A stretch of DNA of 64,000 bases from JBDHAC01 sp039588215. Lineage in GTDB: Bacteria > Gemmatimonadota > Gemmatimonadetes > Palauibacterales > Palauibacteraceae. The stretch is from assembly GCA_039588215.1 (NCBI GenBank), contig JBDHAD010000016.1, positions 100,147 through 164,146 of the forward strand, written 5' to 3'. Positions within the stretch are counted from its first letter, which is position 1. Each line of letters begins with the position of its first letter. The translations under genes were made by a program, and so were the position numbers. The notes below the pieces were generated by a model, which was given only the letters and a program-made list of their open reading frames with translations, did not search any database and had not been told where the DNA came from. Positions 25,871 to 34,027 of the stretch are shown here, piece by piece.

Positions 25871-27078
25871 ATCCGGATCGGTGGGGTCTCGGTATCCGCG
25901 TCGAACGCGCCGTCCGGCATCCGCGAAAGCTCGACGGTAGCTAGCTCGCGCTCGCTCGCGGCCGGATCGGGGATGCGAGACAGTGGGCCAGCACTACACA
26001 GATCGGCGAATGCCGTCACGAGATCGGGATCGAACACGATCGACGCCTGAAGACGCATGTACTCGAGCGCGCCCTCGTGCGACAGCGCGCGCCGGAAGCC
26101 TCGTTCGCTCCGCAACACGTCGTAGGCATCACAGATCTGTACGAGGCGGCTGAATCGGTGGGCGCTTCGAGGATAGTGTCGGACCGGGTAGCCGGTCTCG
26201 CCCTGGAAGGCCATGTGATGCTCGTATGCGACCACGGCGGCAAGCGTGTGTCTCGCCGGACCTGCCAGCAGAACCCGGGCGCCCTCGGCCGGATGCCGCT
26301 CCATGACCGATCGTAATTCGGCGGTCAAACCGTCCGGCGCCGTATCCCCGAGCGGCAGACGGACCTTGCCGATGTCGTGCAGCAAAGCCGCTTCGGTGAC
26401 GAGATCGAGCTCCTCGCTATCGTACTCGAGGTGCGCCGCGAGTGCCGCGGCCGTCAGCGCCACGCTGAGGCAATGGCTGGTCGTGTAGCCGTCGGCCGGC
26501 ACCAGGAGCCTGGGCGACGCCAACGCGAGCTCTCCCCTCGACGCCACGCCACGCAGACTCTCCACCACGCGCAGGGTCTCTGTGGACGGGAGCCGTCCGG
26601 TCTTGGCGATCTCGCCGTGGATCCAATAGAGGAGATCGGAAACCTCGTCCAGGCTCTGGCCGTCGGTCTGTGCGAGCTGCCGCACGTTTTCGACATCGCC
26701 GGTTTCGAGCTCGACATCGTCGGGCTCCGTAGGCGCCGCGTCGTACAGATCGAGCTCGCGCGCCAGCTCATGGAAGCGCCGTTCGAAGGCGGGGGCATCC
26801 ATGCCCCCGTCGAATACGAGCCTCTCGACCCCGGCGTCCCGTAGCTTGGTCCGCCACGGCCCGGCTCCGAGATCGGTGACTTCCCGCCCGCCGCACAGGA
26901 CGCGATCCGCCTGAATCTCGAACACTACGTCGCCACTGCCTTCGGTCGCGGACAACGCTTGCAGCTCCTCGAAAGCCGCCGCGAGGCCACGCGCGAGCAT
27001 CGGGTACGCCGGCCCGTACAGCGACGTGGTCGAGAGCTGCCGAGCGAGCGCGCGCAGGAACCTGGCGGCGGAGGTCAT
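25867..27078 (-). CDS. HD-GYP-like phosphohydrolase
   Basis: 403 residues from an ATG at 27078 overlapping the stop of the HEAT-like gene (ATGA). The N-terminal 190 residues are unrecognised and acidic around residues 113-130. The HD domain follows: His202 (SHCLSVALTA), His234-Asp235 (LLHDIGK), His287-His288 (EHHMAF) and GYP at 296-298 (QGETGYP), then CDAYDVLRSERGFR, which parallels the DALTSxRPYR segment of HD-GYP proteins. Members hydrolyse cyclic di-GMP or related dinucleotides. The spacing and HH...GYP element favour the HD-GYP subgroup, but no REC or sensory domain is attached. Downstream it overlaps the GIY-YIG nuclease gene. Confidence 0.85.
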   Translation of the reverse strand: MTSAARFLRALARQLSTTSLYGPAYPMLARGLAAAFEELQALSATEGSGDVVFEIQADRVLCGGREVTDLGAGPWRTKLRDAGVERLVFDGGMDAPAFERRFHELARELDLYDAAPTEPDDVELETGDVENVRQLAQTDGQSLDEVSDLLYWIHGEIAKTGRLPSTETLRVVESLRGVASRGELALASPRLLVPADGYTTSHCLSVALTAAALAAHLEYDSEELDLVTEAALLHDIGKVRLPLGDTAPDGLTAELRSVMERHPAEGARVLLAGPARHTLAAVVAYEHHMAFQGETGYPVRHYPRSAHRFSRLVQICDAYDVLRSERGFRRALSHEGALEYMRLQASIVFDPDLVTAFADLCSAGPLSRIPDPAASERELATVELSRMPDGAFDADTETPPIRI

Positions 27079-28064
27079 GGTTCCTGTAGGCCCAGCGCCG
27101 CCGCACGTATCTCCGGATCGCCCGATTTGGCGGCCTTGGCGAGCACCCGCTGGGCATCGGCGGGACAATCGGGGAACGTCGAGAGTGCCTGAAGGGCGGC
27201 CAACAGGATCGGTGAGCTCTGGCGCCCGCGTGAGCGCAGGAGCCTGGGTCCGCGCGGCATCCCTTCCTGCACGAGATCGAGTAGGGGGGCGACCGCCGCG
27301 AGATCCCCCGACAGACCGAGCGCTCGGACGGCCATGACACGCAGCTCCGAGCCTATCGGTTCATCGCATGCTATGTCGGCGAGTAACGGTACGGCTTCTG
27401 GCGGGCACGCCTCTACCGCGGCGGCGAGGCCCAACCCCATGGCGCGTGGGTCGCCATCCCCGAGGAGTCCGCACAGGGCGCGATCCCGGCAATGCGGAAG
27501 ACGGAGCATCAGCTTCAAGGCTTCCCGCCGCACCGCCGGGTGTGCGTCTTCGCTGTACTCGGCCGGGCTCCACTTCGGTGGCCAGCTCTCGAACTCACCC
27601 ATCAAGGCCAGCATGTTCCGTCTCGTGAACCAGCGCTTGTCTCGCGTGCGACGGATCACCTCCGAAGCGATCGACGGCCCGAGGGCGGCGAGGCGGGTGA
27701 ACAGCTTGCTTCGAGTCGCGAGTGAGTCCGACTCGGAGAGGATGTCCAGGATCGCGCCCGCACCTTCGGACCCGATACGCGCGAGCAGTAGATCCAGGGC
27801 TTCGAAATCGGGGTCCTCCGCTTCCAGCAGGGCGTGCGTCGCGTCGGAGGCGAGAACTCGCTCCCACACGAGCGGGACGAGGGGGGAATCGGGTGGGGCC
27901 GAGTGCAGGATCCGCAACAGGACGCCGAGTCGTGCCTGGGTGAGCTCCTCGACCGCCTGCCACACACCCTCCCCGCCCGCCCCGAGTTCCAGACCCATCA
28001 TCACCAACCGCTCCGGTTGGACCGGCGTCGGGAGTGTCGGGACAGCCTCTGCGGTGTCGCGCAT
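27075..28064 (-). CDS. HEAT-repeat-like helical protein
   Basis: 329 residues, almost entirely predicted helical, with Leu/Ala-rich repeated units of about 35-40 residues: HPAVRREALKLMLRLPHC, DPRAMGLGLAAAVEACPPEA, SELRVMAVRALGLSGDLAAV and DPEIRAAALGLQE. These match HEAT/armadillo-type repeats that mediate protein binding. No signal peptide or catalytic motif is present, so it is probably cytoplasmic. It is the first gene of a three-gene overlapping set with the HD-GYP-like protein and the GIY-YIG nuclease. The pairing suggests it could be a partner or regulator of the phosphohydrolase, but that is inference from position only. Confidence 0.75.
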   Translation of the reverse strand: MRDTAEAVPTLPTPVQPERLVMMGLELGAGGEGVWQAVEELTQARLGVLLRILHSAPPDSPLVPLVWERVLASDATHALLEAEDPDFEALDLLLARIGSEGAGAILDILSESDSLATRSKLFTRLAALGPSIASEVIRRTRDKRWFTRRNMLALMGEFESWPPKWSPAEYSEDAHPAVRREALKLMLRLPHCRDRALCGLLGDGDPRAMGLGLAAAVEACPPEAVPLLADIACDEPIGSELRVMAVRALGLSGDLAAVAPLLDLVQEGMPRGPRLLRSRGRQSSPILLAALQALSTFPDCPADAQRVLAKAAKSGDPEIRAAALGLQEP

Positions 28065-28347
28065 CGAGTCGGGTGTGTCGTCGCGGTTAGTCTGAGCAGG
28101 CAGCTCCGATGACCTGCTAAGGGCGATTCAGAGCGTAACTTGCGAGCAACACCACCAGCGGAGCAAGAAGTCTGCCGGCCTCGATCTGCCCGGAGTCGGC
28201 AAGCGGGTAGCCCGAGCTCCGGACACGACGGCCGGTTCTTTCGACGGTCTGTGAGCAGCCCCCTCGCTTGCTCGTGCTGGATGCGCGCACATATTGCACC
28301 CGGCAGAAGCGGCGACATCTCTCAGCGGCGTGCTTGGCACAGGACCA
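28065..28347. other. Intergenic region upstream of gmd
   Basis: 283 bp between the divergent HEAT-like gene and gmd. No open reading frame with coding character stands out. TTGCTC at 28268-28273 and TATTGC at 28292-28297 (18-bp spacer) form a weak promoter candidate for gmd. Confidence 0.3.
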
Positions 28348-29325
28348 ATGATCGCGTTAATAACCGGAATCACCGGACAGGACGGATCGTATCTCGCGGA
28401 GCTGCTGCTCGATAAGGGATACGAGGTTCATGGTATGGTCCGTCGATCCTCGCTCGAGAAGTTCGACCGCATCGCCCACCTCAAGGATCGGATCCACCTG
28501 CACCGCGCGGATTTGCTGGACCAGCTTTCGCTGATCCGCATGCTGCGCGAGGTGAATCCGACCGAAGTGTACAATCTCGCGGCGCAGTCGTTCGTCCCCA
28601 CCTCGTGGGAACAGCCGCTGTTGACGGGTGAGTTCACCGCCCTCGGAGTGACCCGGGTGCTGGAGGCGGTCAGGGCCGTCGACTCGTCGATCCGCTTCTA
28701 TCAGGCCTCCTCCTCCGAGATGTTCGGGAAGGTGCGCGAGTCTCCGCAGAACGAGACGACTCCCTTCTATCCGCGAAGCCCGTACGGCGTGGCGAAGGTG
28801 TACGGCCATTTCATCACGGTGAACTACCGCGAGAGCTATGATCTTTTTGCGGTTAGCGGAATTCTTTTCAACCACGAGAGTCCGAGGCGCGGGCTGGAGT
28901 TCGTGACCCGAAAAGTCACGTGGCATGCCGCGGCGATAAAGCTGGGGCTCGCTGATCGGCTCTCGATGGGTAACCTGGAGGCCCGTCGCGACTGGGGATT
29001 CGCCGGCGACTTCGTCGTTGCCATGTGGCAGATGCTTCAGCAGCAGGAGCCCGAGGACTTCGTCGTGGGAACGGGTATCACGCACTCCGTATCCGAGCTG
29101 CTCGACGCGGCCTTCAGCAGCGTGGATCTGGACTGGCACGATTTCGTCGTGAGTGACCCCGCGCTGATGCGCCCGGCCGAGGTCGATCGGCTGCGCGCGG
29201 ACCCGACCAAGGCGAAACACAAGCTGGGGTGGGAGCCTACCGTCTCGTTCGAGGAGCTGGTGAAGATGATGGTGGACGCGGACCTGGACAGGCTGCGCTC
29301 CGGGGCGGCGGAAGGCGCCCTCTGA
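28348..29325 (+). CDS. gmd: GDP-mannose 4,6-dehydratase
   Basis: 325 residues from the ATG at 28348, which starts right at the NADP-binding strand MIALITGITGQDGSYLAELL. An extended SDR fold is clear: EVHGMVRRSS, YNLAAQSFVPTSWEQP, and the catalytic set with YQASSSEMFG (residues 118-127) plus Tyr146 and Lys150 in SPYGVAK. The stretch FNHESPRRGLEFVTRKVT and LEARRDWGFAGDFV are Gmd signatures. It makes GDP-4-keto-6-deoxymannose, precursor of GDP-fucose, GDP-rhamnose and GDP-perosamine used in surface polysaccharides. The enzyme that would complete a specific sugar is not recognisable in the window; the next gene, 13 bp away, is an epimerase of another type. Confidence 0.95.
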   Translation: MIALITGITGQDGSYLAELLLDKGYEVHGMVRRSSLEKFDRIAHLKDRIHLHRADLLDQLSLIRMLREVNPTEVYNLAAQSFVPTSWEQPLLTGEFTALGVTRVLEAVRAVDSSIRFYQASSSEMFGKVRESPQNETTPFYPRSPYGVAKVYGHFITVNYRESYDLFAVSGILFNHESPRRGLEFVTRKVTWHAAAIKLGLADRLSMGNLEARRDWGFAGDFVVAMWQMLQQQEPEDFVVGTGITHSVSELLDAAFSSVDLDWHDFVVSDPALMRPAEVDRLRADPTKAKHKLGWEPTVSFEELVKMMVDADLDRLRSGAAEGAL

Positions 29326-29338
29326 CGAGATATCGCCG

Positions 29339-30301
29339 ATGAGCAGGATCCTCGTCACCGGAGCGGCCGGCTTCATCGGGAGCCATGTGGTCGAGCGTCT
29401 GTTGGACGGGGGCCACGAGGTGTTCGGGCTCGACAACCTGGATGACTTCTACGACCTGGAGGTCAAGCTCCGTAACCTGTCCGCGGCTCGAGAGAGTTCC
29501 ACGTTCCACTTCCTGGAAGCGGACATCCGAGACCCCGAGGCGCTTGGAACCCTGCCTGACGGGATCTCGCTCATCATCCACCTCGCGGCACGGGCAGGCG
29601 TACGCCCCTCCATCGAGCAACCGCTGCTGTATCAGGATGTGAACGTGCGCGGGACCCAACAGCTGCTCGAGTACGCCCGCACCGCGGAGATCGGCCGGTT
29701 CCTCTTCGGATCGTCTTCGTCCGTTTACGGGAACAGCGACGTGGTTCCGTTCTCGGAGGGCGATCGGGTCGACCACCCCATCTCGCCGTACGCGGCGACG
29801 AAACGGGCGGGCGAGCTCCTGTGTCACACCTACCATCACCTGTTCGGGATCGCGTGCGTGGCGCTCCGCTTCTTCACCGTGTACGGGCCGCGTCAGCGTC
29901 CCGACCTGGCGATCCACAAGTTCACTAGACTGATGGCGAATGACCTGCCAATCCAGCAGTTTGGCGACGGGAGCACGCAGCGCGACTACACGCATATCGA
30001 TGACATCGTGCAGGGAGTCGAGGGCGCGCGGCGACTTCTGGAGGGCGGCGGCGATTTGTTCGAGATCATCAATCTCGGGGAGAGCGAGACCGTGGAGCTG
30101 TCGCGCCTGATCTCGCTGATCGCCGGAACTCTGGGAGTCGAGCCGCGGATCGAGCGGTTACCCATGCAACCGGGCGATGTGCTTCGCACCTATGCCGACA
30201 TCTCCAAGGCGCGGCGTCTGCTCGGGTATGACCCGCAGACGAGCATCGAGGAGGGCATCCCGCAATTTATCGACTGGTTCCGGGCGGAATCCGTCGCCTG
30301 A
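29339..30301 (+). CDS. NAD-dependent sugar-nucleotide epimerase (UDP-glucuronate 4-epimerase-like)
   Basis: 320 residues. Extended SDR: MSRILVTGAAGFIGSHVVER (NAD motif), the loop LDNLDDFYDLEVK that resembles the NLNDYYD segment of UDP-glucuronate/galacturonate 4-epimerases, IIHLAARAGVRPSIEQP, FGSSSSVYG, and catalytic Tyr151/Lys155 in SPYAATK. The C-terminal half has the substrate-binding FFTVYGPRQRPDLAIHKF and the GDGSTQRDYTHIDDIV box. The ALAGVRxSxxxP pattern favours the GAE/CapI group, but assignment to one nucleotide sugar is not certain. It follows gmd closely and probably supplies an activated sugar for LPS O-antigen or capsule. It is convergent with lptG. Confidence 0.88.
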   Translation: MSRILVTGAAGFIGSHVVERLLDGGHEVFGLDNLDDFYDLEVKLRNLSAARESSTFHFLEADIRDPEALGTLPDGISLIIHLAARAGVRPSIEQPLLYQDVNVRGTQQLLEYARTAEIGRFLFGSSSSVYGNSDVVPFSEGDRVDHPISPYAATKRAGELLCHTYHHLFGIACVALRFFTVYGPRQRPDLAIHKFTRLMANDLPIQQFGDGSTQRDYTHIDDIVQGVEGARRLLEGGGDLFEIINLGESETVELSRLISLIAGTLGVEPRIERLPMQPGDVLRTYADISKARRLLGYDPQTSIEEGIPQFIDWFRAESVA

Positions 30302-30359
30302 CAGCCGGCCACGCCAAGCCCGGGCGGTCCGCGTCCGCCGCCGTCTTCTCGGTGGCCTG

Positions 30360-31436
30360 TTAGGTACGGACGCGCCAGTACAGGGCCAAACCCGCCAACA
30401 GGAACAAGGCGTTGGGGGCCCAGGCCGCCGCCACCGGTGGGAGCGCACCTCCTGCCCCGAGCGCTTCCGAGATCCGGATCAGGATCATGAAGAAGATCGT
30501 CGTGGCGAGCGCGATGGCGACGGACATCGGTGCACCTCCCCGGCGGCTCGAATGCGCGAGCGGGGTCCCGAAGAGGACGATGATGAAGCACGCGACCGGA
30601 AAGGCGATCCGCATTGCGCGCGCGGTCTCCAGATCCAGAGCCGTGCCTCCGGAGCGCTGGATGGCGTTGATGAACCGGCCCAGTTCCGCGAACTGCATCT
30701 CGTCCGGTGCCTTCGGCTCGGCACGTAACTCCTCGGGCGTCTCGTCGAACGCTCGCTGCCGCAGCTCCCGGAAGCCGTACGTTCGCGTATTGGTCGAGTC
30801 CAAGAAGCGGCGCAGCTGGCCATGCTCCAGCACCCACCGGCCGGAAAGCGTGTCCAGGTGGGCCCCGGCGGCCGTGATGTTGTAGGTCGGGTACGCGGGT
30901 CCGGTCCCCTCGCGCTCGACTTGCACGTCCGACATGCGGAGATCGCGAGTGTCCAGCCTGCGGACCTTGTAGACGCGCCCCTCGTTCGCTCTGTAGACGA
31001 ACGTCAAACGCAGAGTCTGGCTGCGTGTCTCCTCCTCCCCGAGGACTTCCTCGGCCCGCCGGTTCGTGACCGGAACGAGATCCGTGAGCCCCAGGGCGAC
31101 GCCGCTCAGCACCAGGCCCGCGAGCACGATCGGCGCGGTCATCCGGTAGAAGGAGATCCCTCCAGCCTTGATCGCCGTCGTTTCGAATCGGCGAGTCATG
31201 CTCGAAATCGTGAACACCGAGGCCAGAAGCGCCGCGATCGGGAAGCCGACCAGGGATTGGTACGGGTACTGATAGACGTAGTGGAGCGCGACTTCCGCTC
31301 TCGTCGCTCCCTGGGCCAGAAAAGTGTCCAGGTTGTCCACGAGATCGATGACGATGAAGAGCAGCGGAACCCCGAGAACGCAGATGCCGAAGATCCGCAG
31401 GAACTGACCGACGACGTACCGGTCGAGGATCCTCAA
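30360..31436 (-). CDS. lptG: LPS export permease LptG
   Basis: About 358 residues. I favour the TTG at 31436 (reads as RILDRYVVGQFLRIF, the usual LptG opening) because it overlaps the lptF stop as TTGA; an ATG at 31460 is also in frame. LptG family features: two N-terminal membrane spans, the segment YQYPYQSLVGFPIAALLASVF, RFETTAIKAGGISFYR, a central periplasmic beta-jellyroll region (residues about 130-260) and four C-terminal spans with SSRRGGAPMSVAIALATTIFF. Together with LptF it forms the membrane part of the ABC machine that extracts LPS from the inner membrane and passes it to LptC/LptA. The ATPase LptB is not in the window. Confidence 0.9.
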   Translation of the reverse strand: MRILDRYVVGQFLRIFGICVLGVPLLFIVIDLVDNLDTFLAQGATRAEVALHYVYQYPYQSLVGFPIAALLASVFTISSMTRRFETTAIKAGGISFYRMTAPIVLAGLVLSGVALGLTDLVPVTNRRAEEVLGEEETRSQTLRLTFVYRANEGRVYKVRRLDTRDLRMSDVQVEREGTGPAYPTYNITAAGAHLDTLSGRWVLEHGQLRRFLDSTNTRTYGFRELRQRAFDETPEELRAEPKAPDEMQFAELGRFINAIQRSGGTALDLETARAMRIAFPVACFIIVLFGTPLAHSSRRGGAPMSVAIALATTIFFMILIRISEALGAGGALPPVAAAWAPNALFLLAGLALYWRVRT

Positions 31437-32833
31437 CGCGTCACCTTCGTGGCGCGCCACAGCGCCGCGAGCCCGACGAGCCCGAAGAGCACGTTAGGCG
31501 CCCACATGGCCCAGAACGCGGACATGAATCGGTTGTCCGCCAGCTCCTCGCCTCCGACGAGTGACACGTAATACGCCGCGAAGAAGCACAGGCTCACGGC
31601 CACGACCAGCGCGACGCCACCACGGGGGTACCGAACGGCGATCGGGGCTCCGATGAGCACGAACACGATACAGGCGGCCGGGATCGTGTACTTTTTGTGG
31701 ATCTCGACCGCGAACTGGTTCACTCGGGCCTGCCCGGCGGCGGCCCGATCTCGATAGGCCGCGAACTGGGTCACCGCGTCTCTCGGGTCCCCGCCGGATC
31801 TCCGCACAGCAATCCGACCCGCACTGGCGGCGGAATCCTCGGGCGACCGCGCCGGCAGAATCCCGCCGCTCGTGTCGGAGGGGAGAGCCGGCGCCTCGAC
31901 GCTGTCGGAGGCTAGCGTGGCTGTCTCGAGGGAGTCCGGCGCCACCTCACCCATCGTGGCGAGCTGCGCCAGAGCCCTCCCGTACTCGCGGCTCTCGGCG
32001 ATCGCCCTTGCGGTCTGTTCCTTGCCTTTGCGCACCTCCTCGCTCATCTGCCCGATGCTCATCTCGCGGTCACTGCGAAAGGCATTCAACGTGTCTCGCT
32101 CGAGCTCGTTCGCGACTCCGGCCACCCGCATCGTCAATGTCTCGAACCCCACGCGCTGAAAATCCGACGGCCTGTCGCCCACTCGCTCCTGCAGGATTCC
32201 GTGGTGGAGCGTCATGTAGAGATCTTCGCCATCCTCGCTGATCGCCATCTGACCGCTGTCCGCGTAGATCGTGCGACTCCGGCGGCCGTCGCGCTCGTCG
32301 TAGATGACCGTGTCGTGAAGACGACTGCTGTCGCGGTCGATCCGGCCGGGTTGCACGTACAGGCGTCCGGGGAGTACCTCGTTGATCGTCTGATCGCGGA
32401 GGTAGAACGTGGGCTTCTTGCGTCCGATACCGGTCAACAACACCTGGAGCTGGTGGTTCGATTCGGGAAGGATGGTGTTGTTGAACCAGGTCATGGCCCC
32501 CGCCAGCAGGGTCGCCGCGACGACCAGAGGCACCAGCAACCTCGCGAGCGGCAGACCGCACGCCTTCATGGCGGTGATCTCATGGTCGGCGGCGAGGTGG
32601 TTGAACGCGTACAACACCGCGATCAACACGGCCATCGGGAGCGTTTGCGCGAGGATGAACGGGATCGAATACAGGAAGACTTCCGCGATCACGGACCAGT
32701 GGAGGCCTTTACCGATCAGGTCCTCGAACCGCTTGCTCACCTGGTCCAGGAGGAGCAGCAGCGTGAGGCCGGTCACGGCGAAGAAAAAGGGCGCCAAATG
32801 AAGGCGCAGTAGGTATCGCGTGAGGATGCGCAT
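31433..32833 (-). CDS. lptF: LPS export permease LptF
   Basis: 466 residues starting MRILTRYLLRLHLAPFFFAV. It has the family's N-terminal spans, the conserved block AADHEITAMKACGLPLARLL and FNNTILPESNHQLQ. A long periplasmic jellyroll follows with a Ser/Glu-rich insertion near residues 290-350. The C-terminal spans (YTIPAACIVFVLIGAPIAVRYPRGG) are also typical. It is longer than the roughly 360-residue enterobacterial protein because of that insertion, which is common in FCB-type LptF proteins. lptF and lptG overlap and so are co-translated. They face away from the glycosyltransferase 9 gene, sharing a 138-bp divergent upstream region. Confidence 0.9.
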   Translation of the reverse strand: MRILTRYLLRLHLAPFFFAVTGLTLLLLLDQVSKRFEDLIGKGLHWSVIAEVFLYSIPFILAQTLPMAVLIAVLYAFNHLAADHEITAMKACGLPLARLLVPLVVAATLLAGAMTWFNNTILPESNHQLQVLLTGIGRKKPTFYLRDQTINEVLPGRLYVQPGRIDRDSSRLHDTVIYDERDGRRSRTIYADSGQMAISEDGEDLYMTLHHGILQERVGDRPSDFQRVGFETLTMRVAGVANELERDTLNAFRSDREMSIGQMSEEVRKGKEQTARAIAESREYGRALAQLATMGEVAPDSLETATLASDSVEAPALPSDTSGGILPARSPEDSAASAGRIAVRRSGGDPRDAVTQFAAYRDRAAAGQARVNQFAVEIHKKYTIPAACIVFVLIGAPIAVRYPRGGVALVVAVSLCFFAAYYVSLVGGEELADNRFMSAFWAMWAPNVLFGLVGLAALWRATKVTR

Positions 32834-32971
32834 CGTCCCGACAGTAACCGAGCCGCCCCGTCTTGTCAGCCTGTCACACGATCAGACCGCGCTGCCCGGT
32901 CTCGCGCGGCCACTGCGGATGTACCAGTGGCTGCCCGGCAGGATCCGTCGGTGTGCGCCGCCAAAGCTGGC

Positions 32972-34027
32972 ATGACTCCGATCCCGGGGTTGAAGACACC
33001 CCCACGTTCGGTGGCCATCGTGCGGTTGAGCGCGATCGGAGACACGATCCACGCGATACCGATCGTAGCTTCCCTTCACCGCGCCTGGCCTGAATGCCGC
33101 ATCACTTGGGTGATTCAACCCACACCTTACGAGCTGATGCAGGGCCGACCCGATGTAGCCGATTTCGTGCTCTTTCGCCGCGATCTCGGGGCGCGCGCCT
33201 ACATGGACTTTCGGCGGCGGGTGAAGGACAGGCGTTTCGACCTCGTGTTGAATGTCCATCCCTACCTGAAGGCCGGGGTCGTGACCCGATTGCTCAACGC
33301 GCCGATCCGGCTGGGCTATGACCGGTCCCGAGCCCGCGACCTGAGCTGGTTGTTCACCAACCGCCGGATCGATGCACGCCCACCCGGACACGTACAGGAC
33401 CAGTACTTCGAGTTTCTCCAGAATCTGAGCGTACCGACCGTGGCGGAATGGGACTTTCACTTCACCGAGGAGGAGCGAGCGGCGCAGGCCGCGTTCTTCG
33501 CCACCTTCGAGCGCCCCGTCCTGGCGATCGTGCTGAGTTCCTCGCGAGCCGACAAGGACTGGACCCTCGACCGATACGCCCGGGTAGTCGAGGTGGCGGA
33601 AGGGGATCTCGGCTTCCGGGCGATCGTGGTCGGAGGCGGCTCGGCGCGCGAGCAGACCGACGCGACGCGCCTCCGGTCCCTGTGTCGGGCGGCGCCCGGC
33701 GTTGAATTGCGTTACGATCTCCGCAGGCTGGCCTGGATCCTGGACGGAAGCTCCCTGGTCCTGAGCCCGGACAGCGGGCCGCTGCACCTCGCGGTTGCTC
33801 TGGGAACCCCGACCATTGGGCTCTACGGTACGACCGATCCAAAACGGTCGGGTCCGTACTGCCGCTTCCAGGACCTGTTGATCGATCGGTACACACGCCC
33901 TGGCGAGACTCGGCCGTCGCGCCGGCGCCGGCCCGGGAACATGGAACTGATCACCGAGGACGATGTGCTCGAGAAGCTGGAGCTAGCGCGGGAGAGATAC
34001 ATGACCCCTGACGCGGTTGCCACATGA
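32972..34027 (+). CDS. Glycosyltransferase family 9 (heptosyltransferase-like)
   Basis: 351 residues from an ATG at 32972; an upstream in-frame ATG at 32927 would add 15 residues without family similarity. GT9 hallmarks: SVAIVRLSAIGDTIHAIPIV near the N-terminus and, in the nucleotide-binding half, LSPDSGPLHLAVALGTPTIGLYGTTDP (residues about 268-294). LPS heptosyltransferases WaaC/WaaF/WaaQ belong here and add ADP-heptose to the inner core; the exact acceptor is unknown. Its stop overlaps the start of the PorX-like gene (ATGA), making it the first gene of the LPS-associated plus-strand operon. Confidence 0.9.
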   Translation: MTPIPGLKTPPRSVAIVRLSAIGDTIHAIPIVASLHRAWPECRITWVIQPTPYELMQGRPDVADFVLFRRDLGARAYMDFRRRVKDRRFDLVLNVHPYLKAGVVTRLLNAPIRLGYDRSRARDLSWLFTNRRIDARPPGHVQDQYFEFLQNLSVPTVAEWDFHFTEEERAAQAAFFATFERPVLAIVLSSSRADKDWTLDRYARVVEVAEGDLGFRAIVVGGGSAREQTDATRLRSLCRAAPGVELRYDLRRLAWILDGSSLVLSPDSGPLHLAVALGTPTIGLYGTTDPKRSGPYCRFQDLLIDRYTRPGETRPSRRRRPGNMELITEDDVLEKLELARERYMTPDAVAT

